From Cesiribacter sp964504565 (GTDB taxonomy: Bacteria > Bacteroidota > Bacteroidia > Cytophagales > Cyclobacteriaceae): 64,000 nucleotides of DNA. Below the pieces are notes generated by a model. The model worked only from the letters and a program-made list of their open reading frames with translations. It searched no databases and was not told the DNA's origin. This document shows, piece after piece, positions 26,702 through 35,839 of this stretch. The position numbers and the translations under genes are program-made. The DNA is taken from assembly GCA_964504565.1 (NCBI GenBank), contig CAZDEY010000009.1, forward strand, positions 62,001 through 126,000, read 5' to 3'. The first letter of the stretch is position 1; each line of letters starts with the position of its first letter.

Positions 26702-29700
26702 TTAGAATTTTAGGCTCACGTTTACACCATAACTTCTAGCTGAAGGCAACTGAGCGTGCTCAATACCTTGAGCATTGCTATTGGTGAACGCAGTTTCCGG
26801 ATCGATGTGGGGAGCTTCCACGTAAAGAAGTGCTAAATTACGACCTACTAGAGATAAGCGTACATCTCTTAGTGGTAGACTTCCAAGAATAGAATTAGGT
26901 AATTGGTAGCCTAATGATACTTGGCGAAGCTTAACAAAGCTCGCATCAAAAACAGAGCCAGCACCAACACTATTTCCAAAGGCAGCATGGTTATAAGCTT
27001 GGGCTGTTACTACTTTGTTATTTTCAACATATACAGGACTCTCCTCAGAACCTATATTCATTACACCATCACCTACAATTCCGTTTTCACGGCCAAGAAG
27101 AGTTTCTTCCAATACGCCTGCGTAACGTCCCCAGGCATTGGTCATAGAATAGATGCTGCCACCCATTTTACCATCAACTAATACTCCAAGTGATACTCCT
27201 TTATAGTTAAATTCATTGTTTATACCACCAACCCAATCAGGGTTCACTACACCTAAAACTTTATTGTTTGGGTCACGAATTGGTCTACCATCTTTATGGA
27301 TAATATTTCCGCTAGGGTCACGTTGAAAATCAGGACCATATAATACAGGATATTGTTCACCAACTTTTGCAATAACATCCACATTCCACTGTCCACCTAA
27401 TTCCAAAGTCTCAAGATTGCTAAGATCTCCTCCTAAGGTATTTACTTCACTTACGTTTCTAGAATAGTTAACATTAACATTCCAGCTAAAATCAGAAGTT
27501 TTAATAGGTACACCACTTATTTGAACTTCCCAGCCTTTGTTACTTAACTCCCCAACATTTGCAAAAAAGGAAGTATAACCAGTGGTAGCTGAAATTTCAA
27601 CTGGGATAATATTATCATAAGATAACTTATTATAATAGGTCACGTCAAACCCTAAACGATCATTGAAGAACCTAAGATCTGCTCCGATTTCAGTAGAAGT
27701 TGTGGTTTCAGAACGTAAAGTAGGATTTAGTAATGTGTTAGATGTAGTTGGCGTTATTAACGAACCACCCCAAGGGTCGAAGAACGCGTAAACGTTTCTT
27801 AATCTATATGGATTGGTATCAGCACCTACTTTTGCCCAACCACCACGTAACTTAATTAATGTAATAACATCGGAATTAATATCAATCATATCAGAAATTA
27901 CTGCACTTGCTGAAACTGAAGGATAGAAGTAACTTCTGTTATCGCTTGGTAATGCGCTACTCCAGTCATTTCTTGCAGTAGCAGTAAGAAATAAATAGTT
28001 GCGGAAAGAGAATTCGGCAGATCCTAATAAACTCTGCACTTCACGGCGTTCATCGTAATTGTCTGCTGTTACTGCAACTTTGCTATTCGATACGTTATAA
28101 ACACCGGGTATCTCTAGCTCTGGAGCTGAAAGCTGATTTCTAGAATACGTTTCAGTTCTAATGTTGCCTCCAGCCGTGACATTTAGACCAAAATCTCCAA
28201 AGTTATTATTATAGGTTAATAATGCATCTGTATTGTTCTCAATACGTGTTCTATCTGTTTCTATATAGGTACCGTTAGGGTAATCATTGCTACCTACAGC
28301 TCTTCTTATTTCCTGAAGATCAGTAAAAAAATCAGTTCCGGTACGAACCATTAAGCTTAATGCATCTGTAAACTGATAGTTTAAGCGTATATTTCCATAT
28401 ACTCTATCCTTATTAAACCCTTGAGTATTATTGTATAATATCCAATACGGGTTGTTATTGTAGTTAGTGTTCCAGTTGGCAGGAGTTCCTGCCGCTGCAG
28501 TTCCATTTGCTGCTAGTGGAAGATTTTCAAAATCTTTAAGAGCTTCAATATCAACATTTCTCTGGAACCAGGTAAACTGTTGCATAGGGTTGTTATTATC
28601 ATAACCACCACCTGGTATATTATCACTACCTGAACGTACATAATTTATTGAAGCATCGGCACGCAATTTATCTGATAGATTTGTTCCCCCATTCAAAGAT
28701 ATTGTTTTACGCTCCAGCTCCGTATTAGGAACCATACCCTTCTGACGGAAATCAGTAAGTGAAAGACGGAAATTGGTATTTTCGTTACCACCTGTAAGAG
28801 CGACGTTATTGCTTATCGTATTACCGGTTTCGAAAAAATTACGAACATTGTCCGGGCGAGATACCCAAGGTAGAGGCTGCCCATCAAAAGAATTCCACTG
28901 AATAAACTCCAGCCCTTTATCTAAGGCAGGTCCCCAGCTTTCATCTTCACCTCCACTTCCGCGGGTACCGTCTAAATACTCAAAATATTGACTATCATAT
29001 CCACCGCCATAGCTATTCTGATAGCTTGGTAACCTAAGAGGAGTTTCAAATGTAACCTGAGAATTAACTGATACACCTAATCCCTTGGTTCCTCTTCCAC
29101 TTTTTGTAGTAATCAGTATAACTCCATTTGAAGCACGAGACCCATATAATGCAGCTGCGTTAGCACCTTTAAGTACTGTAACAGAAGCTACATCATTAGG
29201 GTTGATATCTGCTGCACCATTTGGAAAGTCCGCACCTCCGAATGCTCCTGCATTGCCATAATTACCATTATCAATAGGAATTCCATCTACAACGAACAAA
29301 GGTTGGTTATTGCCAGTGATTGATGAACCACCACGCAATACTATGCGAGAAGAAGCACCAGGTGCACCATTCGAATTGGTAACTTGAACACCTGCAATTC
29401 TACCTGATAAGGAGTTAACTATATTGGCTTCGCGAGCTTCGTTAAGTTTTTCCCCATCAACAGCTTGAACTGCGTATGATAGCGCTTTCTCTTCTTTTTC
29501 CAATCCAAAAGCAGTTACAACAACTTCTTTTAGCTGTTCCACGTTTTCATTAAGCACTACGTTAATAGTAGTACGATTTCCTACAGTTTGTTCTTGGTCA
29601 ACAAAACCATAGAAAGAATAAACTAATACTGACTCGCTTGATGGTACTTCAATTGTATACTGCCCATCAATATTAGTTGTAACACCCTTACTGGTGCCTT

Positions 29701-29833
29701 TAATCTGAACTGCTACACCCGGCAATGTGGTTTGATCAGTGCCGGAGGTAACTGTACCGGTCACAGTTTGTTGCGCCCAGGCACTACCAAATGCCCAGAG
29801 CAATACTGTGCTCAACAGTAAAATCCTCTTCAT
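26702..29833 (-). CDS. SusC/RagA-family TonB-dependent outer-membrane transporter 3
   Basis: 1043 residues. Signal peptide MKRILLLSTVLLWAFGSAWA, regulatory-like domain (TGTVTSGTDQTTLPGVAV), TonB box (LKEVVVTAFGLEKEE), plug (SRIVLRGGSSITGNNQPLFVVDG, AALYGSRASNGVILITTKSG), and barrel ending YGVNVSLKF. EKALSYAVQAVDG after the TonB box groups it with SusC2. A TACATTTA box identical to the susC1 -7 box lies in the leader (about 29 nt upstream) but has no clear TTG partner. First gene of operon 3. Confidence 0.96.
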   Translation of the reverse strand: MKRILLLSTVLLWAFGSAWAQQTVTGTVTSGTDQTTLPGVAVQIKGTSKGVTTNIDGQYTIEVPSSESVLVYSFYGFVDQEQTVGNRTTINVVLNENVEQLKEVVVTAFGLEKEEKALSYAVQAVDGEKLNEAREANIVNSLSGRIAGVQVTNSNGAPGASSRIVLRGGSSITGNNQPLFVVDGIPIDNGNYGNAGAFGGADFPNGAADINPNDVASVTVLKGANAAALYGSRASNGVILITTKSGRGTKGLGVSVNSQVTFETPLRLPSYQNSYGGGYDSQYFEYLDGTRGSGGEDESWGPALDKGLEFIQWNSFDGQPLPWVSRPDNVRNFFETGNTISNNVALTGGNENTNFRLSLTDFRQKGMVPNTELERKTISLNGGTNLSDKLRADASINYVRSGSDNIPGGGYDNNNPMQQFTWFQRNVDIEALKDFENLPLAANGTAAAGTPANWNTNYNNNPYWILYNNTQGFNKDRVYGNIRLNYQFTDALSLMVRTGTDFFTDLQEIRRAVGSNDYPNGTYIETDRTRIENNTDALLTYNNNFGDFGLNVTAGGNIRTETYSRNQLSAPELEIPGVYNVSNSKVAVTADNYDERREVQSLLGSAEFSFRNYLFLTATARNDWSSALPSDNRSYFYPSVSASAVISDMIDINSDVITLIKLRGGWAKVGADTNPYRLRNVYAFFDPWGGSLITPTTSNTLLNPTLRSETTTSTEIGADLRFFNDRLGFDVTYYNKLSYDNIIPVEISATTGYTSFFANVGELSNKGWEVQISGVPIKTSDFSWNVNVNYSRNVSEVNTLGGDLSNLETLELGGQWNVDVIAKVGEQYPVLYGPDFQRDPSGNIIHKDGRPIRDPNNKVLGVVNPDWVGGINNEFNYKGVSLGVLVDGKMGGSIYSMTNAWGRYAGVLEETLLGRENGIVGDGVMNIGSEESPVYVENNKVVTAQAYNHAAFGNSVGAGSVFDASFVKLRQVSLGYQLPNSILGSLPLRDVRLSLVGRNLALLYVEAPHIDPETAFTNSNAQGIEHAQLPSARSYGVNVSLKF

Positions 29834-30039
29834 AAGTGTTTGTTAAATAAATAAATGTAAAACAATTGTTGTTTCCAGCATTAAACTTAACTAAAAAGTA
29901 ATAAAACACTCTGCTTTATTCTTATATTTTTATCAATACTAAGACAATTCAAAATAATATTTAGCTTTTAATACGAAACCAAAATTCTATTTGGTCCGAT
30001 CTAGTTTGAAATAATGTAAGTTTTAAGCTAGAAGCTTAT

Positions 30040-31959
30040 TCAAATTATCAAAATTTCAATTCTTCTATTGATTTTTCGCCCTTTCTCGGTTTCATTACTT
30101 GCTCTAGGCTTGGCCATTCCGTAGCCAACTGCTTTAATTCGACTCGGATTTATTCCTTGTCTTTCTAAAAAAGCCTTTACCGATTTAGCCCTGTTCTCCG
30201 AGAGCTCCTGGTTATATTCTTTTGCACCTACGTTATCCGTATGGCCGCTTACTTCAATTGTAATGGTAGGGTTTTCTTGTAGTAGGGTAACTACCTGCTG
30301 TAGCTCAGTTTTGCTGGCGGGCTTCAACTCATATTTGTCAGTATCAAAAAACACATTGCTAAGCTCGGTAGATGCTCCCTTTTCAATTGGATCTAGCAAT
30401 ATATCTATTTCAGTAGGGGTGTTACGACTGGAATCTACTGTAAAACTTAGGCTCTTGTATAGGTAGCCGGGCTGCTTCACGTATAAACCGTATTCGCTCC
30501 CGGCAGGCAAAACCACTAGGTAGGTTCCTATAATCTTATCGGACTTTACACTACCAACTAAACTATCAGTGGCTAAATTATAAAGATTAACTTCGGCAAA
30601 AAGAGGCTCTTTAGTTTTAGCATTCAGCACCTTGCCTTTTACGTAAGTAGTTGGTGCGGTAACTCGGGCGTAAGGGGGCAAATTAAGGCTATGTAGCACA
30701 CTGGTGGCCAAGCGGCCGTTAGTCATTTCCTCAACGCTATAATACCCCTGGTTGCCGTCGGCGCTTACGTATAAACTTACCTGATCGCCAAAGGTATTAA
30801 TGGGGTAGCCCAGGTTTTTAGGAGTAGACCATTTTCCGGCTTCCAATTCACTCAGGAATATATCCTGTCCGCCCATGCCCACCAAACCGTTGCTGGCAAA
30901 GTACAGGCTTTTTCCGTTAGCATGAATAAAAGGCGAAACCTCGTCGCCGGCGGTGTTAATCGTAGGGCCTAAGTTCACCGGATCAGTCCAGTTTCCCTCC
31001 CCATTTTTATACGAAACATATATATCGGTGCTGCCCCTGCCGCCCGGCCGGTCCGATACGAAATAAAGCGTACGGCCATCGGCGCTTAGGCTAGGCTGGC
31101 TTTCCCAATAGCGGCTGTTTATAGTTCCCCCCAAGTTACGCGGGCGGCTCCAGTCGCTACCTGTTTTGTAGCTTATATATAAATCGCAACTGCCGTAGGT
31201 GCGTCGCCCCTGGCAGGCGGTAAATATAATAGTGCGCCCGTCGGCCGAAACTGTGCTGGTACCTTCGTTATACTGACTGTTTATAGAATCGGATAGAGAG
31301 ACCGGCTCACTCCACTCCTGCCCATCCCAGGTACTTATAACCAAGTCTTCATCATCGGCCGGGCTGTTACCTCTGCGGCGGGTGTATAAAATAGTATTGT
31401 TATCGGCAGTAAGTACCGGAAAGTACTGGAGCGGAAATTGATTAATTGGGCTAGGCAGCGCCTCCGTATTAATATCAGCGGGGTTGTTAAGCTGGCTTTT
31501 GGCAAACTGTACGCTCTGCAGTATATGGTTAGCCGCATCCTGCATAGAGCGCGATCGGGGCGAACTGGCTAAATAGGCCTTCATAGCCTGCTCAGCTTCA
31601 TTGTACTTGCCCGCTTGCCAGTAGCCTTCGCCTAATGTAAACTGCACCTCGGAGGGGGCGCCCTTGGTAGCCGCAGTTTTTATTAATTCTTCCAGGGCCA
31701 AATCGTTTTGGCCGGTAAGCTTATAGGCAGTAGCCAGGCGTAAGCGGGCTTCAACGAATTCATCGTCTCTTTTCAGGGCTTCCTCCATTAGGCGAACCAC
31801 CTCGCGGTACTGCCGCCGCACCATATAGTTCTCGGATTGCTGATAAGCCGCAATAGCCTTTTTGTTTTTCGTAGTGTATGGATTTCGTGATCGTTGGGCT
31901 TCCAGGTTAAAAAACCCACAAAATAGAAGTAATACTAGTAGTAAGCAGCGTTTAGCCAT
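30040..31959 (-). CDS. PorE-like envelope protein (TPR, PD40 propeller, CpG-reg, OmpA)
   Basis: 639 residues. Signal peptide (LLLFCGFFNLEAQ), TPR repeats (about 30-155, YREVVRLMEEALKRDDEFVEA), six-bladed PD40/WD40-like propeller (about 185-420, TSTVSADGRTIIFTA, QPSLSADGRTLYFVSDRPGG, ISPFIHANGKSLYFASNG type repeats), carboxypeptidase-regulatory-like domain (about 440-525, VKGKVLNAKTKEPLFAEV), and a C-terminal OmpA peptidoglycan-binding domain (VFFDTDKYELKP, GHTDNVGAKEYNQELSENRA). This is the domain order of PorE of the T9SS, which anchors the apparatus to peptidoglycan. Bacteroidota have several paralogues with this order, so the T9SS role is likely but not certain. No proper lipobox is seen, unlike P. 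gingivalis PorE. Confidence 0.85.
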   Translation of the reverse strand: MAKRCLLLVLLLFCGFFNLEAQRSRNPYTTKNKKAIAAYQQSENYMVRRQYREVVRLMEEALKRDDEFVEARLRLATAYKLTGQNDLALEELIKTAATKGAPSEVQFTLGEGYWQAGKYNEAEQAMKAYLASSPRSRSMQDAANHILQSVQFAKSQLNNPADINTEALPSPINQFPLQYFPVLTADNNTILYTRRRGNSPADDEDLVISTWDGQEWSEPVSLSDSINSQYNEGTSTVSADGRTIIFTACQGRRTYGSCDLYISYKTGSDWSRPRNLGGTINSRYWESQPSLSADGRTLYFVSDRPGGRGSTDIYVSYKNGEGNWTDPVNLGPTINTAGDEVSPFIHANGKSLYFASNGLVGMGGQDIFLSELEAGKWSTPKNLGYPINTFGDQVSLYVSADGNQGYYSVEEMTNGRLATSVLHSLNLPPYARVTAPTTYVKGKVLNAKTKEPLFAEVNLYNLATDSLVGSVKSDKIIGTYLVVLPAGSEYGLYVKQPGYLYKSLSFTVDSSRNTPTEIDILLDPIEKGASTELSNVFFDTDKYELKPASKTELQQVVTLLQENPTITIEVSGHTDNVGAKEYNQELSENRAKSVKAFLERQGINPSRIKAVGYGMAKPRASNETEKGRKINRRIEILII

Positions 31960-32012
31960 AGCTTAAATATACAAAATTTTGATGGTTTGTGTGCTAAACA
32001 GGTCCGGGTGCT

Positions 32013-32060
32013 TGGTAGCTGGTAGCTGGTAGCTGGTAGCTGGTAGCTGGTAGCTGGTAG
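32013..32060. repeat. Tandem 7-bp repeat TGGTAGC, nearly 7 copies
   Basis: Six perfect copies of TGGTAGC (32013-32054) and a partial seventh (to 32060). It lies in the 292-nt gap between the PorE-like gene and queE. That gap also holds the second array at 32197, and otherwise nothing I recognise. Confidence 0.95.
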
Positions 32061-32196
32061 AGGATAACGAGTCTTAATTTAGATAGGGTAGCGAATTGGG
32101 AAATTTCTTTAAGAATATTCCCCTTATGATAACTTCGCAGCCTAATCCTTTGCTATTGCGAAAAGCAGATTACATATACCGCCGGCCTCCTAAAAA

Positions 32197-32249
32197 CTAA
32201 GCACCAGCCACTAGGCACTAAACACCAACAACCAACAACCAACAACCAA
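32197..32249. repeat. Degenerate 7-bp tandem array ending at the queE stop
   Basis: Seven consecutive 7-mers in register: CTAAGCA, CCAGCCA, CTAGGCA, CTAAACA, then three CCAACAA, plus a partial CCAA. The last units touch the queE stop codon (32252-32254). Confidence 0.9.
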
Positions 32250-32251
32250 AT

Positions 32252-32887
32252 TTACGGTATATCCAGGTACTTATGGGTTTGTAGGCTAACGTGCCAGCGA
32301 GGGTTTTCTTTTACCCAGTCCACTAGTAGCGGGGTCATTTTATGACGTTTGCTCCACTCAGGTTGAAGCATTAGCCGGCAGTTTGGGTTGAGTTTTTCGG
32401 CTAATTCAGCCGCCCAGGCAAAGTCACTTTTATGAAAAATTACAGCTTTGTACTCATGGGCAACCTCAAATATTTCGGCTAGGGGTTCTTTAAATTTTTT
32501 AGGTGAAAAGCATATCCAATCCCAACTTCCGCTTAGGGGGTGGGTGCCACTGGTTTCAATATGGGTTCTAAACCCGGCCTTCTTCAATTCCGAGGTTAAT
32601 TCATCCAGATTGTGCATAAGGGGCTCACCACCGGTAATTACAGCAATACGTCCGGGATACCGGCTAGCTTCGGCAACTATATCCTCAATAGAAACCAACG
32701 GATGGGCCTCCATTGGCCAGCTTTCCTTTACATCGCACCATACACAGCCTACATCGCAACCGCCCAGCCGTATAAAATACGCTGCATGCCCGGCGTACAC
32801 CCCTTCCCCCTGAAGCGTATAAAACGCCTCCATTACGGGGAGCTTGGTGCCTAGTGCTGGGTGCTTGGTGCCTGGTGCTGGGTGCAT
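32252..32887 (-). CDS. queE: 7-carboxy-7-deazaguanine synthase
   Basis: Radical SAM enzyme that converts carboxy-tetrahydropterin to 7-carboxy-7-deazaguanine in the queuosine/7-deazaguanine pathway. The 4Fe-4S motif is GGCDVGCVWCD (C-x3-C-x2-C), preceded by the family start VMEAFYTLQGEGVYAG and followed by VITGGEPLMHN and a CFSPKKFKEP segment. The annotated ATG (32885-32887) sits at the edge of a heptamer array, so residues 1-16 (HPAPGTK/HPALGTK) are the translated repeat. The conserved family start begins at about residue 17. The next ATG is at 32833 (MEAFYTLQ), which would cut into conserved residues. Length 211 residues, 193 from the later start. Last gene of a lepA-folD-queE group. Confidence 0.93.
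   Translation of the reverse strand: MHPAPGTKHPALGTKLPVMEAFYTLQGEGVYAGHAAYFIRLGGCDVGCVWCDVKESWPMEAHPLVSIEDIVAEASRYPGRIAVITGGEPLMHNLDELTSELKKAGFRTHIETSGTHPLSGSWDWICFSPKKFKEPLAEIFEVAHEYKAVIFHKSDFAWAAELAEKLNPNCRLMLQPEWSKRHKMTPLLVDWVKENPRWHVSLQTHKYLDIP
32842..32883. repeat. Heptamer array translated as the QueE N-terminus
   Basis: Six 7-mers in register (GCTTGGT, GCCTAGT, GCTGGGT and again GCTTGGT, GCCTGGT, GCTGGGT), forming a 21-bp period repeated twice with one base difference. Read on the minus strand it encodes a 7-residue repeat, HPAPGTK then HPALGTK. Confidence 0.92.
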
Positions 32888-32972
32888 AATTGCAAATTAG
32901 CGAGTTGGTGATTTACTGAATTAGTAAGTCATACTAAAAACAGAAATACACATATAATATATACGTTATATC

Positions 32973-33037
32973 TTGATTCTTGATTCCTGACTCTTGGCTC
33001 CACCTTCTAACTTCCGCGCGGCGGCCGCTAACTTCTA
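32973..33037. repeat. Degenerate 7-bp repeats between folD and queE
   Basis: Two perfect TTGATTC units, then CTGACTC and TTGGCTC (32973-33000), followed by TTCTAAC/CTAACTT units split by a GC-rich insert (33012-33027). The array runs to the folD stop codon. Confidence 0.8.
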
Positions 33038-33038
33038 A

Positions 33039-33926
33039 CTAATCAACGTATACCGCACCCTTAGCCGCCAACAGTGTATTTTTCAGTAGCGAAGCAATAG
33101 TCATGGGGCCTACGCCGCCGGGTACCGGGGTTATATAGCTGGCTTTGGCCGCAACTTCTTCGTATTCTACGTCACCCTTCAAGCTATAGCCACTTTTTTT
33201 GTTCTCGTCCGGAACCCGGGTTATGCCAACGTCAATTACGGCGGCGCCCTCCTTTACCATGTCGGCCTTAATCATGCCGGGTATACCTACGGCTACAATC
33301 AAAATATCGGCCTGGCGGGTAATTTCCGGTAAATCTTTAGTGAAGCGGTGGCACAGGGTTACGGTAGCGTCGCCGGGGTCGCTGCCGCGGCTTAGCAATA
33401 AGCTTACCGGCGTACCTACAATTTGGCTGCGGCCTACCACCACCACGTGCTGCCCGCGGGTTACAATATTGTGCCTCCGAATCATTTCAACAATCCCATC
33501 GGGGGTGGCGGGCTTGTACGAGGGCATATTGGCGGCCATACGCCCAAAGTTCACCGGGTGAAATCCATCAACATCCTTGGCCGGGCTAATAGCCTCAATA
33601 ACCTTGTGGTTTCTAATGTGCTTAGGTAGCGGCAATTGCACAATAAAGCCGTCCACGGTTTTATCCTTGTTCAGCTTATCAATATACTTCAGCAATTCAG
33701 TTTCCGATATGGTATCAGAAAACCGCTTGAGGGTACTGGTGAATCCTACCCGCTCGCAAGCCTTAACTTTATGGTTCACGTAGGTTTCGCTGGCTCCATC
33801 GCTACCTACCAAAATGGCCGCCAAGTGAGGTGCCCGCTTACCTTCCTTTTTCATATACTCCACCTCCCGGGCAATTTCGTCCTGAATTGTGAGGCTTAAC
33901 GCTTTGCCATCAAGTATTTTGGCCAT
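33039..33926 (-). CDS. folD: Bifunctional methylenetetrahydrofolate dehydrogenase/cyclohydrolase
   Basis: 295 residues, normal family length. Catalyses NADP-dependent oxidation of 5,10-methylene-THF and hydrolysis to 10-formyl-THF in the cytoplasm, feeding purine and formyl-Met synthesis. Visible signatures: ETYVNHKVKACERVG with the catalytic Tyr and Lys, VQLPLPKH, SPAKDVDGFHP, VVVGRSQIVGTPVSLLL (nucleotide binding) and the C-terminal ITPVPGGVGPMTIA. It follows lepA after 77 nt filled with heptamer repeats. The stop codon itself overlaps another repeat run. Confidence 0.97.
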   Translation of the reverse strand: MAKILDGKALSLTIQDEIAREVEYMKKEGKRAPHLAAILVGSDGASETYVNHKVKACERVGFTSTLKRFSDTISETELLKYIDKLNKDKTVDGFIVQLPLPKHIRNHKVIEAISPAKDVDGFHPVNFGRMAANMPSYKPATPDGIVEMIRRHNIVTRGQHVVVVGRSQIVGTPVSLLLSRGSDPGDATVTLCHRFTKDLPEITRQADILIVAVGIPGMIKADMVKEGAAVIDVGITRVPDENKKSGYSLKGDVEYEEVAAKASYITPVPGGVGPMTIASLLKNTLLAAKGAVYVD

Positions 33927-33931
33927 TATTT

Positions 33932-33995
33932 AATTACGAATTAATAAATTACAAATTACGAATGAAACTAGGCACTAGGCACCAAGCACGAGCCA
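33932..33995. repeat. Degenerate 7-bp repeats between lepA and folD
   Basis: Units AATTACG and AATTAAT (33932-33945), one base of slippage, AATTACA, AATTACG, AATGAAA, then CTAGGCA twice, CCAAGCA and CGAGCCA (33968-33995). The CTAGGCA and CCAAGCA words recur in the arrays at 32197 and, inverted, at 32842. Confidence 0.82.
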
Positions 33996-34003
33996 CTCAT
34001 ATA

Positions 34004-35791
34004 TTAATCAAGCTTCAACACTGCCATAAAGGCTTCCTGGGGAATCTCTACGTTACCTACTTGGCGCATCCGTTTCTTACCCTTTTTCTGCTTTTCCAGT
34101 AGTTTACGCTTCCGGCTAATATCGCCGCCGTAGCACTTGGCAATTACGTTTTTACGCAGGGCCTTTATAGTTTCCCGGGCAATTACCTTGGTACCTATTG
34201 CGGCCTGAATGGCAATTTCAAACTGTTGGCGCGGTAGCAACTCTTTTAACTTTTCGCACAGGCGCTTGCCCCACTCGTAGGCTTTGTCACGGTGTACTAT
34301 GGCGCTAAGGGCATCCACTTTTTCACTATTAAGCATTATATCCAGCTTAACCATTTTGCTTTCGCGGAAGCCCAGTAGCTCATAATCTAATGATGCATAG
34401 CCCCGGCTGATGGTTTTAAGCTTATCGAAGAAGTCAAAAACCATTTCGCTGAGCGGCATTTCAAAGGTAAGCTCTACCCTATCGCTGGTTAGGTAAACCT
34501 GATTTTTAAGCAGACCGCGCTTGTCCATACACAGGTTGATAATTGGGCCTACGTACTCGCTTTTACTAATAATTTGGGCACGAATAAAGGGTTCCTCTAT
34601 ATGCTCAATATTAGAAGGATCGGGCAGTTCGCTGGGCGCGTTTACAATTACCTTGCCTTCCTTCTTGGTAAAAGCATGAAACTGAACGCTGGGCACCGTA
34701 GTAATTACGGTCATATCAAACTCGCGCTCCAGGCGTTCCTGCACAATCTCCATGTGCAACATACCCAGGAAGCCGCAGCGGAAGCCAAAGCCCAATGCCG
34801 CCGAAGTTTCCGGCTCCCAAACCAGCGAGGCATCGTTTAGCTGAAGTTTCTCCATACTAAACCGAAGCTCTTCGTAGTCCTGCGTATCTACCGGGTATAT
34901 ACCGGCAAACACCATGGGCTTTACTTCTTCAAAACCTTTTATAGCTTGGGTAGAAGGGCGTTCAACTGAGGTAATGGTATCACCAACTTTTACTTCCTTG
35001 GCCACTTTAATTCCGGAAATAAGGTAGCCTACATCACCGGCTTTAATTTCTTTTTTCGGAACCTGGTCCATCTTGAGGGTACCAATTTCGTCGGCTTCGT
35101 ATTCGCGGCCGGTGGCCATAAACTTCACTTTTTCACCCTGGCGTATTTTACCGTTTTTAACCCGGAAAATAACCTCTACTCCCCGGTAGCTATTAAACTG
35201 GCTATCGAAAATCATGGCCTGTAGCGGGGCTTCCGGATCGCCCTTCGGTGGGGGCACGCGTTCTACAATAGCATCCAAAATTTCCTTAATACCGATACCG
35301 GCTTTACCACTGGCCAGAATAATATCTTCCCGCTCACAGCCTAGTAATTCAATAACCTGATCGCCCATTTCTTCGGGCTGCGCGCCGGGCAAGTCAATTT
35401 TATTCAGTACCGGAATTATTTCTAAATCATGTCCCAAGGCCATATACAGGTTCGATATAGTCTGGGCTTCCACCCCCTGGCTAGAATCTACAATAAGCAG
35501 GGCCCCCTCGCAGGCGGCAATTGAGCGCGAAACCTCGTAACTAAAGTCTACGTGGCCGGGCGTATCAATCAGGTTAAAAACGTACTCCTCACCATCCTTT
35601 ATATAGTTCATCTGGATAGCGTGACTCTTAATGGTAATTCCCCGCTCGCGTTCCAAATCCATATTATCCAGCAACTGCGCTTTCATATCGCGCTGGGCTA
35701 CGGTTTGGGTATATTCCAGAAGCCTATCGGCCAGGGTGCTTTTACCGTGGTCAATATGGGCTATTATGCAAAAATTCCGAATGTTCTTCAT
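34004..35791 (-). CDS. lepA: Elongation factor 4 (back-translocating GTPase)
   Basis: 595 residues, full length. GTPase domain with AHIDHGKSTLADRLL (P-loop), RERGITI, DTPGHVDFSYEVSRS and NKIDLPGA. EF-4-specific C-terminal domain with RKRKLLEKQKKGKKRMRQVG and IPQEAFMAVLK at the end. It binds the ribosome during stress or stalling. The start MKNIRNFCIIAHIDHGKST is the usual family start. Divergent from the DUF4924 gene, with a perfect -7 box at 35808. Confidence 0.98.
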   Translation of the reverse strand: MKNIRNFCIIAHIDHGKSTLADRLLEYTQTVAQRDMKAQLLDNMDLERERGITIKSHAIQMNYIKDGEEYVFNLIDTPGHVDFSYEVSRSIAACEGALLIVDSSQGVEAQTISNLYMALGHDLEIIPVLNKIDLPGAQPEEMGDQVIELLGCEREDIILASGKAGIGIKEILDAIVERVPPPKGDPEAPLQAMIFDSQFNSYRGVEVIFRVKNGKIRQGEKVKFMATGREYEADEIGTLKMDQVPKKEIKAGDVGYLISGIKVAKEVKVGDTITSVERPSTQAIKGFEEVKPMVFAGIYPVDTQDYEELRFSMEKLQLNDASLVWEPETSAALGFGFRCGFLGMLHMEIVQERLEREFDMTVITTVPSVQFHAFTKKEGKVIVNAPSELPDPSNIEHIEEPFIRAQIISKSEYVGPIINLCMDKRGLLKNQVYLTSDRVELTFEMPLSEMVFDFFDKLKTISRGYASLDYELLGFRESKMVKLDIMLNSEKVDALSAIVHRDKAYEWGKRLCEKLKELLPRQQFEIAIQAAIGTKVIARETIKALRKNVIAKCYGGDISRKRKLLEKQKKGKKRMRQVGNVEIPQEAFMAVLKLD

Positions 35792-35807
35792 ACTGCGTAT
35801 CAGACTG

Positions 35808-35815
35808 CAAAAGTA
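35808..35815 (-). promoter_or_regulatory. Putative -7 element of lepA
   Basis: TACTTTTG on the minus strand is an exact TAnnTTTG match, 17 nt upstream of the lepA start. No good TTG is seen at the right distance. Confidence 0.42.
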
Positions 35816-35839
35816 GTAAACTATACGATACTTTTCATA

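Noticed and set aside
7065..29833. Classical polysaccharide utilisation loci
   Set aside because: Three SusCD pairs are present, but no glycoside hydrolase, lyase, esterase, sulfatase or SusR/HTCS-type regulator lies with them; the name would overstate what is seen.
32013..32060. CRISPR array
   Set aside because: Units are 7 bp and directly adjacent, with no spacers and no cas genes in the window.
32448..32854. Two plus-strand frames opposite queE
   Set aside because: Antisense to conserved queE residues including the radical SAM cysteines.
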